DNA of 64,000 nucleotides from Paramecium sonneborni (Eukaryota; Ciliophora; Oligohymenophorea; Peniculida; Parameciidae). The translations under genes were made by a program, and so were the position numbers. Below are positions 38,636 through 49,773 of the stretch, piece after piece (the first letter of the stretch is position 1; every line of letters begins with the position of its first letter). The stretch covers positions 70,327 through 134,326 of the forward strand of contig CAJJDN010000073.1 in the NCBI GenBank assembly GCA_905182985.1. Reading direction: 5' to 3'. Below the pieces are notes generated by a model. The model saw only the letters and a list, made by a program, of their open reading frames with translations, had not been told where the DNA came from and ran no database searches.

Positions 38636-38899
38636 TCAATTTTTGCATCCTATTTATATTAAATTTAATACTTTCCATATTTCATATTTATTCTTTCCTT
38701 ATCTAAAGAGAAACTCAATCTAATATATTTCACAAATAATTACTCGATCAAACTTCTTTTTAGGAATATTTTAATTCTTTCGATATTCATTTTGAGCATA
38801 CTATTTAATGGTTAATCTTGCAGGTTCAGGTTTAAGGTTAGCCCATTTAATCACTTATCTATAAAATTGCAATATTTCTTTCTGAAATTTGGAATGCAT
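38636..38899 (-). CDS. LYR-motif protein, SDHAF1-like
   Basis: A 79-residue LYR-family protein. The motif sits at the N-terminus as LQFYRQVIKWA (Phe for the second LYR position), followed by EYRKNQNIPKKKFDRIEF and LFRQGKNKYEIWKVLN. The last block matches the RIEYLYRRG pattern of SDHAF1, the mitochondrial factor that helps put Fe-S clusters into succinate dehydrogenase. Other LYRM proteins are possible. One 24-nt intron, 38720-38743. The gene ends 45 bp from the convergent NET-like gene. Confidence 0.75.
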
Positions 38900-39406
38900 T
38901 TATATATATATTTGATAATTTAATATTTATATAATGTCTTTAATTTAACTTGATCCTATTAATTTTAGTATAGAAATCACATATATAAATTATTTTGAAA
39001 CAAAATGAAGAAGAGTTAATCTTGTGCACATTTTTTATTGATATTCTAAATAATATTATAATTAAATTTCTTATTATATGACAAAACTTATATTATGTTT
39101 GAAATACCAATAATATGAAATAGGATTATTTATTTATAAAAAAATAGACAGCTTGCAGAATAAATGATATACCTTTAAGTATTCAAATGTCTAGATTAAA
39201 TAAAGAACCTTATGAGATTGAAAATAACTATATTAAAAAATATAATTTTATGATAAATATTGGCTATTCTATTTATAGTCATTAGTATTATTATAGGGGC
39301 TGAAGTTTTATCTTAAATATAGTTTCACAAAAGGGAATGAGATTAATTTTAAGAATGATATTATTATTAATTTTATAATTGATATATTTTTAAATAAATT
39401 ATGAAA
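38900..39406. other. Intergenic, no gene seen
   Basis: About 500 bp of AT-rich sequence between two genes on the same strand. Probably promoter of the LYR gene. I see no further coding frame or RNA gene. Confidence 0.45.
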
Positions 39407-39819
39407 TCAATTCCATTTGATTTTAGTTAGAAACAACTTTTCTAAAATGATTTTACCCTCTTTGTACTTCTCAGATTATTCGTAAGCTTTAAGCTTAAAT
39501 ATTGTAATTCAAGAAATTACATATTTCCATCCAAGATAAGTTTAGCATTTAATACACTTTATATCTTGTGTAGTATGTAAACCAGTTCTTAACCTTTTAT
39601 CTTCTGGTTTTCCTGTTAGATAATTAATACTTTTATATTTAAAACTATTACCCTTTATCAAATAGAAATGCTGTTCCTGAAGTTCCTGTGAATTGCTAAA
39701 ATTTAAAGTCATGGAATTACTTTAGAAAATAAGCATTCTTAGTTTGAAAGATGAACATTGCATTTTTTGCATGCATAAATTTTTTTGCCTTCAAGGTATT
39801 CGATTATAATTTTTCCCAT
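39407..39819 (-). CDS. Yippee-like zinc-binding protein
   Basis: A 112-residue Yippee (YPEL) homologue; animal YPELs are about 120. The zinc-binding CxxC pairs are present as YACKKCNVHLSN and IKCIKCQTYLGWKY. The family signature TGLHTTQDIKC and the ending AYEQSEKYKEGKIILE also match. Three introns of 25, 22 and 27 nt place these blocks in one frame, each near the position of a motif boundary. YPEL proteins associate with centrosomes and the CTLH ubiquitin-ligase complex in animals; the role in ciliates is unknown. Confidence 0.93.
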
Positions 39820-39853
39820 ATTAAATTAATTTTTAATTAATTTATATTATTGA

Positions 39854-40221
39854 ATGCCTTTAAAAAAGGAAGGATTCTAGTCTGTAGGTGAATTTTTGAG
39901 TTTCTCTTTATCAACAGATGATTAAGCAAGTGTAGGACAAATTAAAACAGCACTTTTCTTTGTGAGACAAATAGTTTCAGTCCTTTTAGGATTAGCTGCA
40001 GGGTTTTTACATTTATAAGGCATATTGACAATTTTAGGATTTTTGTTTTTGTCAATGGGATTTTCATATTATTATGTCTTCAAATACAAATAAGTAAATT
40101 TAGCAAATATAATAAGGTCGATGAAGATAAAATTGAGAATACAGAAATATACACTGAGGGATTAGGAGCTTCTATAGGTGAATTTTTGTTAACTTGGACC
40201 CTGGTTCATACAGTGGCTTGA
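39854..40221 (+). CDS. RAB5IF/Rab5-interacting-protein family membrane protein
   Basis: A 114-residue protein of the Rab5ip family (RAB5IF/OPTI, related to EMC6). Two or three membrane helices are visible: RQIVSVLLGLAAGFLHLQG, ILTILGFLFLSMGFSYYYVF and a C-terminal one in FLLTWTLVHTVA. The turn VDEDKIENTEIYTEGLGASI matches the loop before the last helix. In animals RAB5IF works in ER membrane-protein insertion with TMCO1-type complexes. One intron, 40094-40116. Divergent from Yippee, with only 34 bp between start codons. Confidence 0.8.
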
Positions 40222-40320
40222 ATATTATGAAATGTTAAATATAAAATTATAGTAAATAAAAATGATCTCACATAATCGAGAATAAAAAATTATGTAAAAC
40301 TTAAAATAAAGTTAAATTAA

Positions 40321-41216
40321 TCAGAATTAGTATCTGCAAACAGGGCATTGTTTTTTAACTTAGAGCCAAACAATAAGACAGCTCTCATGAAACTTATGGG
40401 AACAACGTGTCAAAACAATTGGATCCTAAGGATAGAGTTAAATTTATAAAGAATTAGAAATTTCTATACCTTGAAGACAAATAGCACACTCAAGATTATT
40501 ATTAACTCCTAAATCCTCAAAAGTTGAATAAATGTTTTGTTCTCTTATTTGGTTGGTAAATTCTTCGATTTATGTCTTCATCGTGAATAGTTTGGGTTTC
40601 ACATGGTATTGATAGAGCAGAATACATTATTGAATGGATATCAAAATAGCCACACTAATACAAATTCCTAAGTTGTCTTATAATTTGAAGATATTAAAGG
40701 GACAACCTCGATAGTATGAGAAAAAAATCAAAATGCAATAATCTTCTAGAAAACAGAAGTATGTGATATTAGGCATTTAATTGTGTTAATGACATTTAAT
40801 GATTTGCGGTATTTTGTAGATGCATAATAGTTAATACATAAGATCCGATAGAATTGGAATTGTGAACCATTAAATTGTTATAAGTAAGGCACATCCAAAC
40901 ATCATAAAGACTTGGATTCCTAAGAACTCTAATATGGGATAATCTTCTCTAAGAATATGATTTTCATATCTGTAAATTTTTAATAGCCATCTATAATCTG
41001 TCAACAATAATGTTAAAGAGAATAGACCGGTTGAAATTAATAAGAATAGATTGAATTTACCTACATCTTACACATCCTCCAAGTGCTTAAAAAATAATGT
41101 GCAATGAAGCAATAGAAAATTGAATTAAATCTAAATTTTCATTAGAGTAGCTAAAGTAGACTCCTATCATAATAATTTGATCACATATTTACGGTTTCGT
41201 ACTGTGAGGTTGGCAT
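40321..41216 (-). CDS. Multi-pass membrane RING-H2 E3 ubiquitin ligase
   Basis: A 288-residue protein with about five hydrophobic helices in the first 200 residues (for example FNLFLLISTGLFSLTLLL, FLGIQVFMMFGCALLITI and NLGICISVAILISIQQCILL) and a C-terminal RING-H2: CAIC, then a longer than usual loop, then RCSHKFHESCLIVWL and CPVC. All eight ligands (C3H2C3) are present. The domain faces the cytosol if the count is right. Likely an organelle-membrane ubiquitin ligase; the substrate is unknown. One intron, 41164-41192, just after MPTSQYET. Confidence 0.85.
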
Positions 41217-41486
41217 TTAATTAACCTTATAACGATGCACACCAGAACAAAATGCTTTGAATATTGTTAATGATGTGAAGATTGTCAAATAATCAATTGC
41301 ATTATTTTACATTTTTATTATTTATTTAATCATATTAAATAATACACTCTCTATGTATATTTATAACATTCTCTATTTCTTTAATATTTTATTTCTCAGG
41401 TTATCATTGCTTCTTATTTATTTCCATTTATATATACGAATAGAGTATTAATCATATATTAAAATCTTTTTTTAAAATTTAATACA

Positions 41487-41959
41487 ATGGTTAGCAGATT
41501 GAGAAAATGTAGAAAAATGAGAGGACATGTATGCCATGGTTACGGTAGAGTTGGTAAACACAGAAAACATCCAAGTGGTAGAGGTGTTTCAGGAGGTTTA
41601 ACACATCATAGAATCAATTTCAATAAATACCATCCAGGATATTTCCAAAAAGTACCCATCTACTCCTATTCCTCCTCTAGAACGGTATGAGACATTTCCA
41701 TTTGAAAAAAAATACACTTCACAGACCTGTTGTCAATATTGATAAATTATGGTCACTTGTCACTGATGAAACAAGAGAAAAATATTCTAAATCTAAGGAC
41801 AAAGCTGCTGTTATTGATGTCACCAAAGCTGGATATTTCAAAGTTCTTGGAAAAGGTAGATTACCAAATCAACCGGTTGTTGTTAAAGCTAAATTCTTTA
41901 GCAAAACAGCAGAAAGAAGAATCAAAGCAGTTGGAGGAGCATGCATACTTGTAGCTTGA
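41487..41959 (+). CDS. RPL27A: Large-subunit ribosomal protein uL15 (L27a)
   Basis: Cytosolic 60S protein uL15/L27a, 147 residues, full family length. It shows the loop [20 protein letters not shown] followed by GRGVSGG, then [49 protein letters not shown] and the ending [10 protein letters not shown]. One 29-nt intron, 41652-41680, which is unusually C-rich for this genome and read in another frame gives a false downstream start. The AT-rich 270 bp upstream is presumed promoter. Confidence 0.96.
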
Positions 41960-42136
41960 TACATTATACATTACAATATAAATCACAAATATTCTATTTT
42001 GCAAAAGCCTCATTACCATTTTTATCTTTCTTCCAAATCAATTTAATTTTTTTTGAACTATTTTTATTATTTTTAATCAACTTGTTAAGTATTTAAAGTG
42101 AATTTATATTATAAGAAGATAATATTTAATTATTTT

Positions 42137-42478
42137 ATGATCAAATTACCAGAAAATATTTCAACACTTAAAACATCTAAAGATAAATAATTCAAAGGTA
42201 ATTCATTTATATATTATCTAGTACATATTACATATTGTGGAGGATGAGGATATTGGTCTCAATATAACTTGGCCTAACAATATATTAAATCATTGTATCC
42301 TCAAGCCGAAGTAACAAGCAAGTCTTAAGATAAAATAACAGGAGAAATGGAAATAACTGTTACAAAGAAAGATGGCAAATCAGAAAAAGTTCACTCTAAA
42401 TTAGGTGGAGATGGACCTTTCGGAGCTTTCTCAGCTGAAAAAGCTATGAAAAAGCTTGTCAATTTTATTGAAAATTGA
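42137..42478 (+). CDS. Selenoprotein W-like protein (Rdx family) with in-frame TGA
   Basis: Small thioredoxin-like redox protein, 105 residues if TGA at 42245-42247 is selenocysteine. The context is YCGG-TGA-GYWSQYNL, which matches the SelW active site CxxU followed by GY. Downstream, beta strands (GEMEITVTKKDGKSEKVHSK) and the GDGPFG turn before a C-terminal helix (FSAEKAMKKLVNFIEN) also fit the Rdx family. One 24-nt intron, 42198-42221, makes the frame continuous up to the TGA. Without read-through the product would be a useless 28-residue peptide, while the codons after the TGA are clearly coding. A SECIS-like hairpin follows at 42515. Confidence 0.88.
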
Positions 42479-42514
42479 AAAAAGACCTAGTTTTATCAAT
42501 TTTAAATATTTAAA

Positions 42515-42568
42515 GACCTAATATGAAGAGTCCTTCTTAAATATTTCAGAGGAACTCTGATTTTAAAA
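42515..42568 (+). promoter_or_regulatory. SECIS-like element in the 3' UTR
   Basis: Starts about 40 nt after the stop of the selenoprotein. ATGA (42523-42526) and TGAT (42558-42561) stand opposite each other as the non-Watson-Crick quartet. Between them, GAGT/ACTC (42528-31 with 42554-57), CC/GG (42532-33 with 42551-52), T-A (42534 with 42550) and CT/AG (42536-37 with 42548-49) pair, with single bulges at 42553 and 42535. AA (42539-42540) opens the apical loop 12 nt after ATGA. Spacing fits the eukaryotic SECIS form. Found by eye; folding not computed. Confidence 0.72.
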
Positions 42569-42635
42569 AATAGGATCTTTTAATGATTTAAAATTTGATA
42601 TAAAATTTTATTAAAATTTTAATAAATATATATCA

Positions 42636-43899
42636 TCATTATTATTCTTCTTATTAATACTGATTGTCTGCTTCCTCTTCACTATTATTTTTGATTTCTT
42701 ATGATGATTATTATTTACTTTATTGTTAGTCTTATGAATTTTATTTATTATCCTTCATTGTTGAAGTACTCCCTTAATGTTATATTACTTCACTTGAATT
42801 TATTCTTAATTTTGATTTCTAATCTAATTTTCCTTTAGAATCACAATAATTAAGAATCTATTACAAATCTGCTTTACTATTCTTTACTGTTTTTGATTAA
42901 TACAATCGATCAACTTACTATTATTATTCTATAAAGGAAGGTTTACAAAGAGAAGGGAGAGAGAATTGATATTCTTTCATTAGAGATTCTCGAAATGAAG
43001 CATTATTATTCTTACTCTTATTTATTTATGTATTCATCTTCATTTTAAGCATAGTAGGTAACTAAGCATAAGGACTATTTTATTGTTCTTTTGGGAGTTT
43101 TGAAGAACTATATGATTTTATATGAGCAGGCATGGAAGTGTTAAGATTATTGTTATATTCCTTAATACTTAAATTCAAGGCAGTTGTTAAATCATTCTTA
43201 AGTGAACTTCCAAATTATTAGGAATTCCTTAATTTACTTTAAAAAGATTAAATATTAATATACCTTAATAATATTTATTCTTCATTAGACATTTAATCGC
43301 ATAACTACTATTATTCTTACATTCTTTTAGCTAAATGATCTTTGAATTCTTTTTCTTCTGATCTAATTTTATCAATTTTATCAATTTGTCTTTATTTAAG
43401 ATCTAATTTTAAGTTGAATTCCCATTCAGAAATCTATTAAATAATATCATTTGAGTTACTTTAGCATATTATTTCTATTTTTCTTATAGTTATTGATCTC
43501 TCTTCTTTTAATTTATAAGCATCTAAAAATCTAATTATTATTTCATCTATTAAGTTTGAAGATACTTTTCTTCTAACATGTCTTATTTAGTTTATCTAAG
43601 TTCTTCATTCAATAGAACTCTATTTCTCTACGCTACATATTGAACACCGTCATTATTTACAGCACTATCTTAAAGTATCTATTTTAGCTAAATCCTGTTT
43701 GTAATGAGATTACCTTCATTTAGTCATAAAATTTTTGTTTTTTGGAATGAACTATCTTATCAACTTTTGTTTTTAAGATATTATTGTTTGCTTGTTGTAA
43801 ATTCAATTGTTATTTCAATTAAACAATTCTGTTTTCAAGGATGGAGAGTTCTTAATTTTTTTGGTTGAGTTGTTTGATTTGTTAAGAAACTGTTTCCAT
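42636..43899 (-). CDS. Coiled-coil protein with Q/S-rich tail
   Basis: About 391 residues. The first 210 are heptad-rich: METVSQQIKQLNQKNQ, ILENRIVQLKQQLNLQQ and QIDKIDKIRSEEKEFKDHLA. The remainder is low-complexity, rich in Ser, Gln, Asn and Lys. No catalytic domain. Three introns give a continuous frame: 43688-43713 (26 nt), one of 35 nt near 43550 and one of 27 nt near 43270. The 35-nt intron is at the long end of the usual range. Possibly cytoskeletal or basal-body related, but nothing proves it. Its ATG lies 17 bp from that of the divergent PH gene. Confidence 0.75.
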
Positions 43900-43916
43900 A
43901 TATATAAATTATAATA

Positions 43917-45496
43917 ATGAATGATTAATTAGCCAAAGCATTACAATTAAACGGGGTGTTATAGAAACGTAGTCCAAGTCTTATAAAAGGCTATTAGAAA
44001 CGTTACTTCTCTGTGAGAAATGAAGGATAGTATCTTATATATTGGAAGAAGAAGCCCCTTTCTTCTAAAGATAAGCCCCAAGGTACTCGCATGCAGGAAA
44101 TTAAGGTGTCCTTAGTTTGACTTCGATATCCACAGTTGCCAATGTAAAGGGATCCGATACAGAATTCATATTAGTGGTTGGGGACCGTTAGTTCTAATTA
44201 AAAGCTGACACAGCCTCTCAACGTGAATTTTGGGTTGAAAGTATTTTGTATTTGAAGGAATATCGTAAATAATTGGAAGGTGATAATGATCCTATTCAAT
44301 AAAAGGTTAAGTGGAATGAATTGGATAAAGAAACAATCACTAAAATAAAATTAGAAGTAGAAAAAGATTAATTAGATAAAATTTCTATGAAAATTGATAT
44401 TAAAAATGATGAAGTCATGAAATGCAAAGGCATTTATCCATATCTCATCAAATTTGATGCAAAAACATAAGATTAATTCATTATTTGTGGATTTCTAATG
44501 AAAAAAGGCAAGAACACCAAATTTACTAGAGCAAAGAAAAGATGGTTCATTATGATATCATCTGTTTGTATAACAGGATAAGAAACTGATAAATAAGGAC
44601 CTTCTTAAGGAGATATTCCTGATACTTTTTAGTTAGATACTATCTATTATTTTGCATATGATGAGAGAGGTGATAAAAGCAATTTTATTGGAAGAATTCC
44701 TGTTTCTGAATTAGAAAATATAGAATAAATAGATAAAACCTCTGGATAATTACTTTAATCACTACCTTATGGATTAAAATTTGAATATAATGAGAGATAA
44801 TATTAATTCTTTTCAGAATAACTTACTGATATTTAAAAATGGATTCTAGCGATTCAATGTGTCAAAAAAAAACCAAAGGTTGGATTAAAAAATTCATAAT
44901 AATTAGAAAAAAAAGAAGAAATCATTTTTGAAGGTCAACTTTAAAAATAATCCAACAAAATAATTAAAGGACCTTTATCTTGGATTAATGTTAATGTATA
45001 GTTAAAAAAGAATTCTCTTAGCTGGACTGCTAAGGATGATTCTTAAGGAAATCAATATGTACTATTAATTTACATCAAATAAGTTATTGGCAAGAGTAAA
45101 TCATTCTAAGTAATTAATTAATCATTTTTTTAGATTTTCACAAATGATGATTAAGAATTTAAATTCAAAGCTTAAACACCTGAATAAAAAGATTAATGGG
45201 TTAAGATCATAAAAGAATAGGTGGATGTATTGAAAGGCAGCATTTAAAATTTAGAAGAAATTTTAGAATTGCCACCTGAAGAAGCAACCAAGATTGATTA
45301 TAATGAATAAATCAAAGATGAAGATTTATATGATTAGGAAACTATAACTGAAAAATTTTATAATAAAATGACACTACAAATAGAAAAAAGTAAATAAGAA
45401 GAAAAACTTAAAAGTAAATCGTTCTTCTCAAAACTCCTTTGTTGTTTTGGTGGTGGTGAAAGTGAATATGAATATGTCAAAGATAGAGGATTTTGA
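43917..45496 (+). CDS. Protein with three pleckstrin-homology domains
   Basis: 518 residues with three PH-like folds and no catalytic part. PH1 (about residues 10-100) begins LNGVLQKRSPSLIKGYQKRY and ends with the invariant Trp in QREFWVESILYLKEYR. PH2 (about 175-310) opens FIICGFLMKKGKNTKFTRAK with KRWFIM and ends LTDIQKWILAIQ. PH3 (about 325-430) opens EIIFEGQLQKQSNKIIKG and ends KDQWVKIIKEQ. PH1 has the basic K-x-R pattern that often marks phosphoinositide binding. The C-terminus has a hydrophobic Cys pair (FFSKLLCCFGGG) that could be lipid-modified. One intron, 44083-44105. Likely a membrane-signalling adaptor. Confidence 0.88.
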
Positions 45497-45667
45497 AGAT
45501 ATTAGATTATATTTAATAAAATATCAATATATAAGTAAGTTCTAAATTATTAACTACATTTATTACAATTTTATTTTATATTTGATTTTAGTATTTATTT
45601 TCCATAAAAATAATATTATTCTTCAAATAATTATTATTTGTTAATAATAAACTAATATGTAATTATA

Positions 45668-46360
45668 ATGATTTCTTAAATAAAGTTTTGACAAATAGAA
45701 TCCCTTCTAAAAGACTGACTGATTCCTTAATCCTTAAATAGTAAAAAATAAACAAAAAACAATTAAAAAAAGAAGAAGAAATTCATTACCTTAGCAAAAT
45801 CTTTCAGCAATTTAAACTATATTATAGAATACGAAACTACTTTAAAAAAATTTGTTTTAGAAAAAAACAACTTTGGAAATGATTAGAGATTCTTACAAAG
45901 AAATTTTTTATAATTAGCAAAGCACTAAATAAAGTACGTAATAAAGTATTTAAGATGTTTCAGAGAAATCTCATACAGTTTCCAATTTTCTTGATTAAAA
46001 CATTACTTAATCTACAAATCCTTTTAGCCATTTATAATACATATCCTTATAAACCAATAAAAAAATAAAATCTTCTTGAATATTGTAGTTAAATTTCTGA
46101 TCGAGTAGAAAAGATATCAAAAATATAAAAAATATTAAATAGTCAAGAAAAAAAGTTTATATTAAAATTTAAAGATCCTTATGGAATATTTACTTAATAA
46201 ATTACATAAGTTTTGAGAAGATATTAATCAAAATTCTTTGTTAATTAAAAAGCTTAAATTAAATTAGTTGATAGAATATTTTCATTTAGATCTGATAGTT
46301 TGTAGAATGAATAAATCATGAATTAAATGTCTTTATTTATTAGAGTTTTAGATTAATTGA
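45668..46360 (+). CDS. Hypothetical protein, possibly frameshifted
   Basis: Read literally, an ATG at 45668, a 29-nt intron (45685-45713, donor GTTTTG) and a 32-nt intron near 45740 give 116 residues, ending at TGA 46077-46079. The body reads RRNSLPQQNLSAIQTILQN and LEMIRDSYKEIFYNQQS. A second coding-like stretch of about 100 codons follows in another frame (NLLEYCSQISDRVEKISKIQ, KFKDPYGIFTQQITQVLRRY). Removing one A from the A7 run at 46059-46065 would join the two, so a sequencing indel or a true frameshift is likely. The 3' end is unresolved: TGA at 46358-46360 is one candidate. No known domain. Confidence 0.5.
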
Positions 46361-46428
46361 GTAAAATTTTTATTTTTTTATTTATTGAATTATCGTTATC
46401 ATTATTAATTTTTCAAAAAAAAACAAAA

Positions 46429-47814
46429 ATGTTAAAGTAGATAAAACTTAGCAAATCAGAATCCAATGACTCTGTAACTTAATCCTTTCTAGCTAATGTT
46501 GAAAAGAACAAATGTATATTTTAATATCTATAAAATTAGAAAATAAAACCGATACTATAAATATCTATGATTTAAATAGTATTAAATTACAAGCTGATGT
46601 GATTCTTAAAAACATTGAGAACTAAATTAATAGTATTTTTCATTTAATAGATAGTATGTTCTTTATGGAAATCTTAAAAAGGGTAACATGTTTCCTTAAA
46701 TACAACTTAAAATACTGGAATATAGTAATCAAAAAGATAGTGGAGTTCTTCGTTAAATAAAAAAATTCAATAACCAAGACCATTTTCAGCTTTATCAGGA
46801 ATTGCTCCAAGGAATAAGCTAGCTGAGTTAAATAAAGAAAAAGAGATAATAGAACCATAATAATAAATAATTGAAAAAATTTAATAAACATAAAAACCTA
46901 AAAGTGCTTTAGATTTAAATTAATTATGTAATCAATAATTGATAATGGGAAATTTTAAATTAGAAACAATATTAGGTTCTGGATCTTTTGCTATGGTTAG
47001 GTTGGGTATAGATAAAAACACAAAGGAAAAATATGCTATAAAAATATATGAAAAAATTAAATTGAATGATTCTCAGAAAATGAATAATGTAAAAAGAGAA
47101 ATATCTATACTGAAAAGAATTGAACATTAAAACATTATAAAATTGTTTTGGGCAATTGAAGATAAAAAATCAGTACATTATAATAATATAAGATCAATTT
47201 AGTAATGGAATATATTTCCTCGCAATCTTTGGCTTCTTATATAAAGTCTAAGCCAAATAGAATTTTACCAGAAAGAGAATGCTTAAATTTATTTTATTAA
47301 ATTGCTGTGGCAATAAAATATTTGCATGATTTGAACATATGCCATCGTGATATCAAATTAGATAATGTTTTAATGATGAAAACAAATGTTGTAAAGTTAA
47401 TAGATTTTGGTTTTGCGATTTGCATGCCATAAAATCAAAAAACTAATGTTTATTGTGGAACACCTCATTATATGTCTCCAGAAATCATAGCTAAAGTATT
47501 TTTATAATTATTTTAAGGTTCCTCATCATCCATCTAGTTCAGATATTTGGTCTTTAGGAATTCTTTTATCCAAAATGATAACTGGAGAATATCCTTTTAA
47601 AGGATAAAATGATAAAGATTTATATCGTTAAATTTAATGTTAAAAATTGAGAACTAATTAAGATAAAAAAATCAATGAAAATATAATGAGAGTTATAAAT
47701 GGATGTTTAGAAAAAAATATATAAAGCAGATGGAATATAGATCAAATTATTAATGATCCTGTGTTTCATAAAGATCTTTTAATACCTTCAGCAAAAGGTT
47801 TTTTGAATTAATGA
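46429..47814 (+). CDS. CAMK-like Ser/Thr protein kinase
   Basis: A 429-residue kinase. A disordered N-terminal 150 residues ([34 protein letters not shown]) precedes the domain, which starts near residue 155: [12 protein letters not shown], the beta-3 Lys in [35 protein letters not shown] and [15 protein letters not shown]. All catalytic residues are present. The activation loop and APE-region wording fit the CAMK/MARK-AMPK-like group. Introns: 46514-46539, 46654-46681, 47173-47192 and 47496-47517. The spliced length divides by three only with this set. An ATG at 46945 could start a shorter form with only the domain. Confidence 0.85.
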
Positions 47815-47878
47815 ACCAAAATAATATATAAATTAATGTCATTTAAATTAAATCACTATCCCTCTTAAGTTTTAGTTC

Positions 47879-49216
47879 TCAAATTTTGTTAATTAAATCC
47901 TATTTAATTTGATTGTGTAAATCTTTATTTTGGGTTTTCCATAATCTAACTTATCTTAAATTATTTACTTTTCTTGATTTTTTACTTATTGTAGGAGTGA
48001 ATGATGGCCTCATACTTTCAATCTATTCTTATAATTTATTTTATCTATTTTATTCAAATTATTCTATTCTTTAATCAAATTTCTTTCCTTTTAATTTCTT
48101 ATCTAAAATCTAGTATTAGATATAATAGAAATACTCGACTAGATTATTCATTAAGTACTGGTTTGTAAAGAAACTCATTTTCAGTTTATGAAGCTTCCCA
48201 AAGTTTTTTTTCAAATTCTTTTTCAAAAAATTCAGCTCTCTTCTTCATAAACCTTTATTATTCTTTAAAAAACTCTTCTATTTAATCCTTGCTTACCTTT
48301 TTTCCTTAAATTAATATAGAGCAATACTTTATTGATATTATTATTCATTTAATTTTTCACTTGATTTTTATTTTGCTTCCTTATATTCTTTTTCGTATTA
48401 GTATCTAATATGAATTGGAATTAAAGGATTGCTTTTAACAGAACTTGATTTTTTTTATTTTTATTATTCTTACTATTCTTAAGAATTATTTATTTAAGTT
48501 TATATCTCTTAATTTTGACTATTCATATTGTTAAATTAGCATTCTTTTTCATTATTTTATTTATCAATGCTTTAATCAATTTAATTTTCAAGGCTAATTT
48601 TCGTTTGAAGTTTCCTTTTTTCTAATTTTTTTAGTTTAGTACAATCAAATGAGGTTTATGTATTTTAATGCCTTTTCTTTACAAAATCATCCAATTATTT
48701 CTATAATTTGTTACCATACTCTAACTTTTTTTTTGAACCTTTGCTATTTAATTTTTATTTTTCCTCAAACTAAAAACTGTTGTAAGATTATTTATTTCCT
48801 CTTTAATTTGAATCCCATAAACTTATAACATCATTACTCAATACTTTATCCCGTGATAATGATAATTAATATTTAGATGAATTCAAATCAATAGTAATAT
48901 TATTTGTTTTAAAGATTGGTGAAAAATGCTTTTTTTTAGCCCTTGGATTGCTAATTACTTTCATTATATAAATTTTACATTTTTTTTCAATATTGGTAGA
49001 TGTTTCAAAGTCAGAAACTGTTATCTCATTTGTATCTTGATTTATCAAAATTTAATGATTGCTTTAATTTTATTCAAATTGCTCTTTCATTTTTTTTTTT
49101 TCTTATTCATATATTGGCTTTACTTTTTTCTAATTTACAGCCTTTTTTTTCTCAATTTAAGGCTTAGAACCTTTAGCTTATAAATATGACTATTAGGAAA
49201 ATTTCCTCAAATTCAT
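47879..49216 (-). CDS. Basic coiled-coil protein of unknown function
   Basis: 429 residues, very rich in Lys, Gln and Asn. It starts MNLRKFSQQSYLQAKGSK. The middle is disordered. The most structured part is near the C-terminus: a helix EEFFKEQQRFMKKRAEFFEK, then LYKPVLNEQSSRILDKKLKG and FTPTISKKSRK. The pattern of long charged helix plus a P-x-[IL] motif is common in ciliary and basal-body proteins, but I do not recognise the family. Introns of 23 and 25 nt near 48310 and 48110. Convergent with the upstream kinase gene, 64 bp apart. Confidence 0.75.
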
Positions 49217-49773
49217 TAAAATAAATATTATAATAATTTCTATTACTCAACTCCAATCATTCTTTGATTTGTTTCTTTTTTTGTATAATAAGAAAACAAA
49301 TAATGTAATAATATGTTGATAATATTTTATCGATTAACAGAATAAACTTTGATCAAATGAGTCATTAAATTTAAAATGATATTTTTAGGATTTTAAATAC
49401 GATTAATCACCAAGTATAATTTAAAATTTTACTTAAGAGAATAATATGTTAAAAATAAAAAATAGATTCTGTATTCCTTGAAATTATTAGTTTACAAAGG
49501 TTTATGACTAGATTATTTATTTGGAATTTAAAATTTAAGATTAGATATCTGTAGATGTCTCTATAATATAAACTAAAAAACAATTTATCCTTTATTAAAA
49601 AATGTAAAGAATTTTTATTTAATCCTAACTTAAATCTATATAATAACAGAAATTTAATTCATGTTTATTTAGGGTAAAAGATTAATTTATATTCATCAGT
49701 ATTTCTAAGATATTGGTATGAATACATATATTAATTTTTACACAAAATCAAAACAATAATATTTTTAAATAAA
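49217..49773. other. Intergenic, no gene seen
   Basis: About 560 bp of AT-rich DNA between two divergent starts, so a shared promoter region. No coding frame, no heat-shock element array that I could recognise. Confidence 0.45.

Noticed and set aside
40430..40475. A 44-nt intron in the RING domain (GT..AG)
   Set aside because: Too long for this genome, and the frame is open through it; the segment is a long loop between the first RING cysteine pair and the rest.
41687..41959. Separate small gene starting at an ATG at 41693 or 41687
   Set aside because: It is exon 2 of uL15; the 29-nt intron 41652-41680 joins it to exon 1.
42248..42478. SelW region as a pseudogene with a premature stop
   Set aside because: Sequence after the TGA keeps family motifs and a clean end, the TGA is at the exact Sec position, and a SECIS-like hairpin follows.
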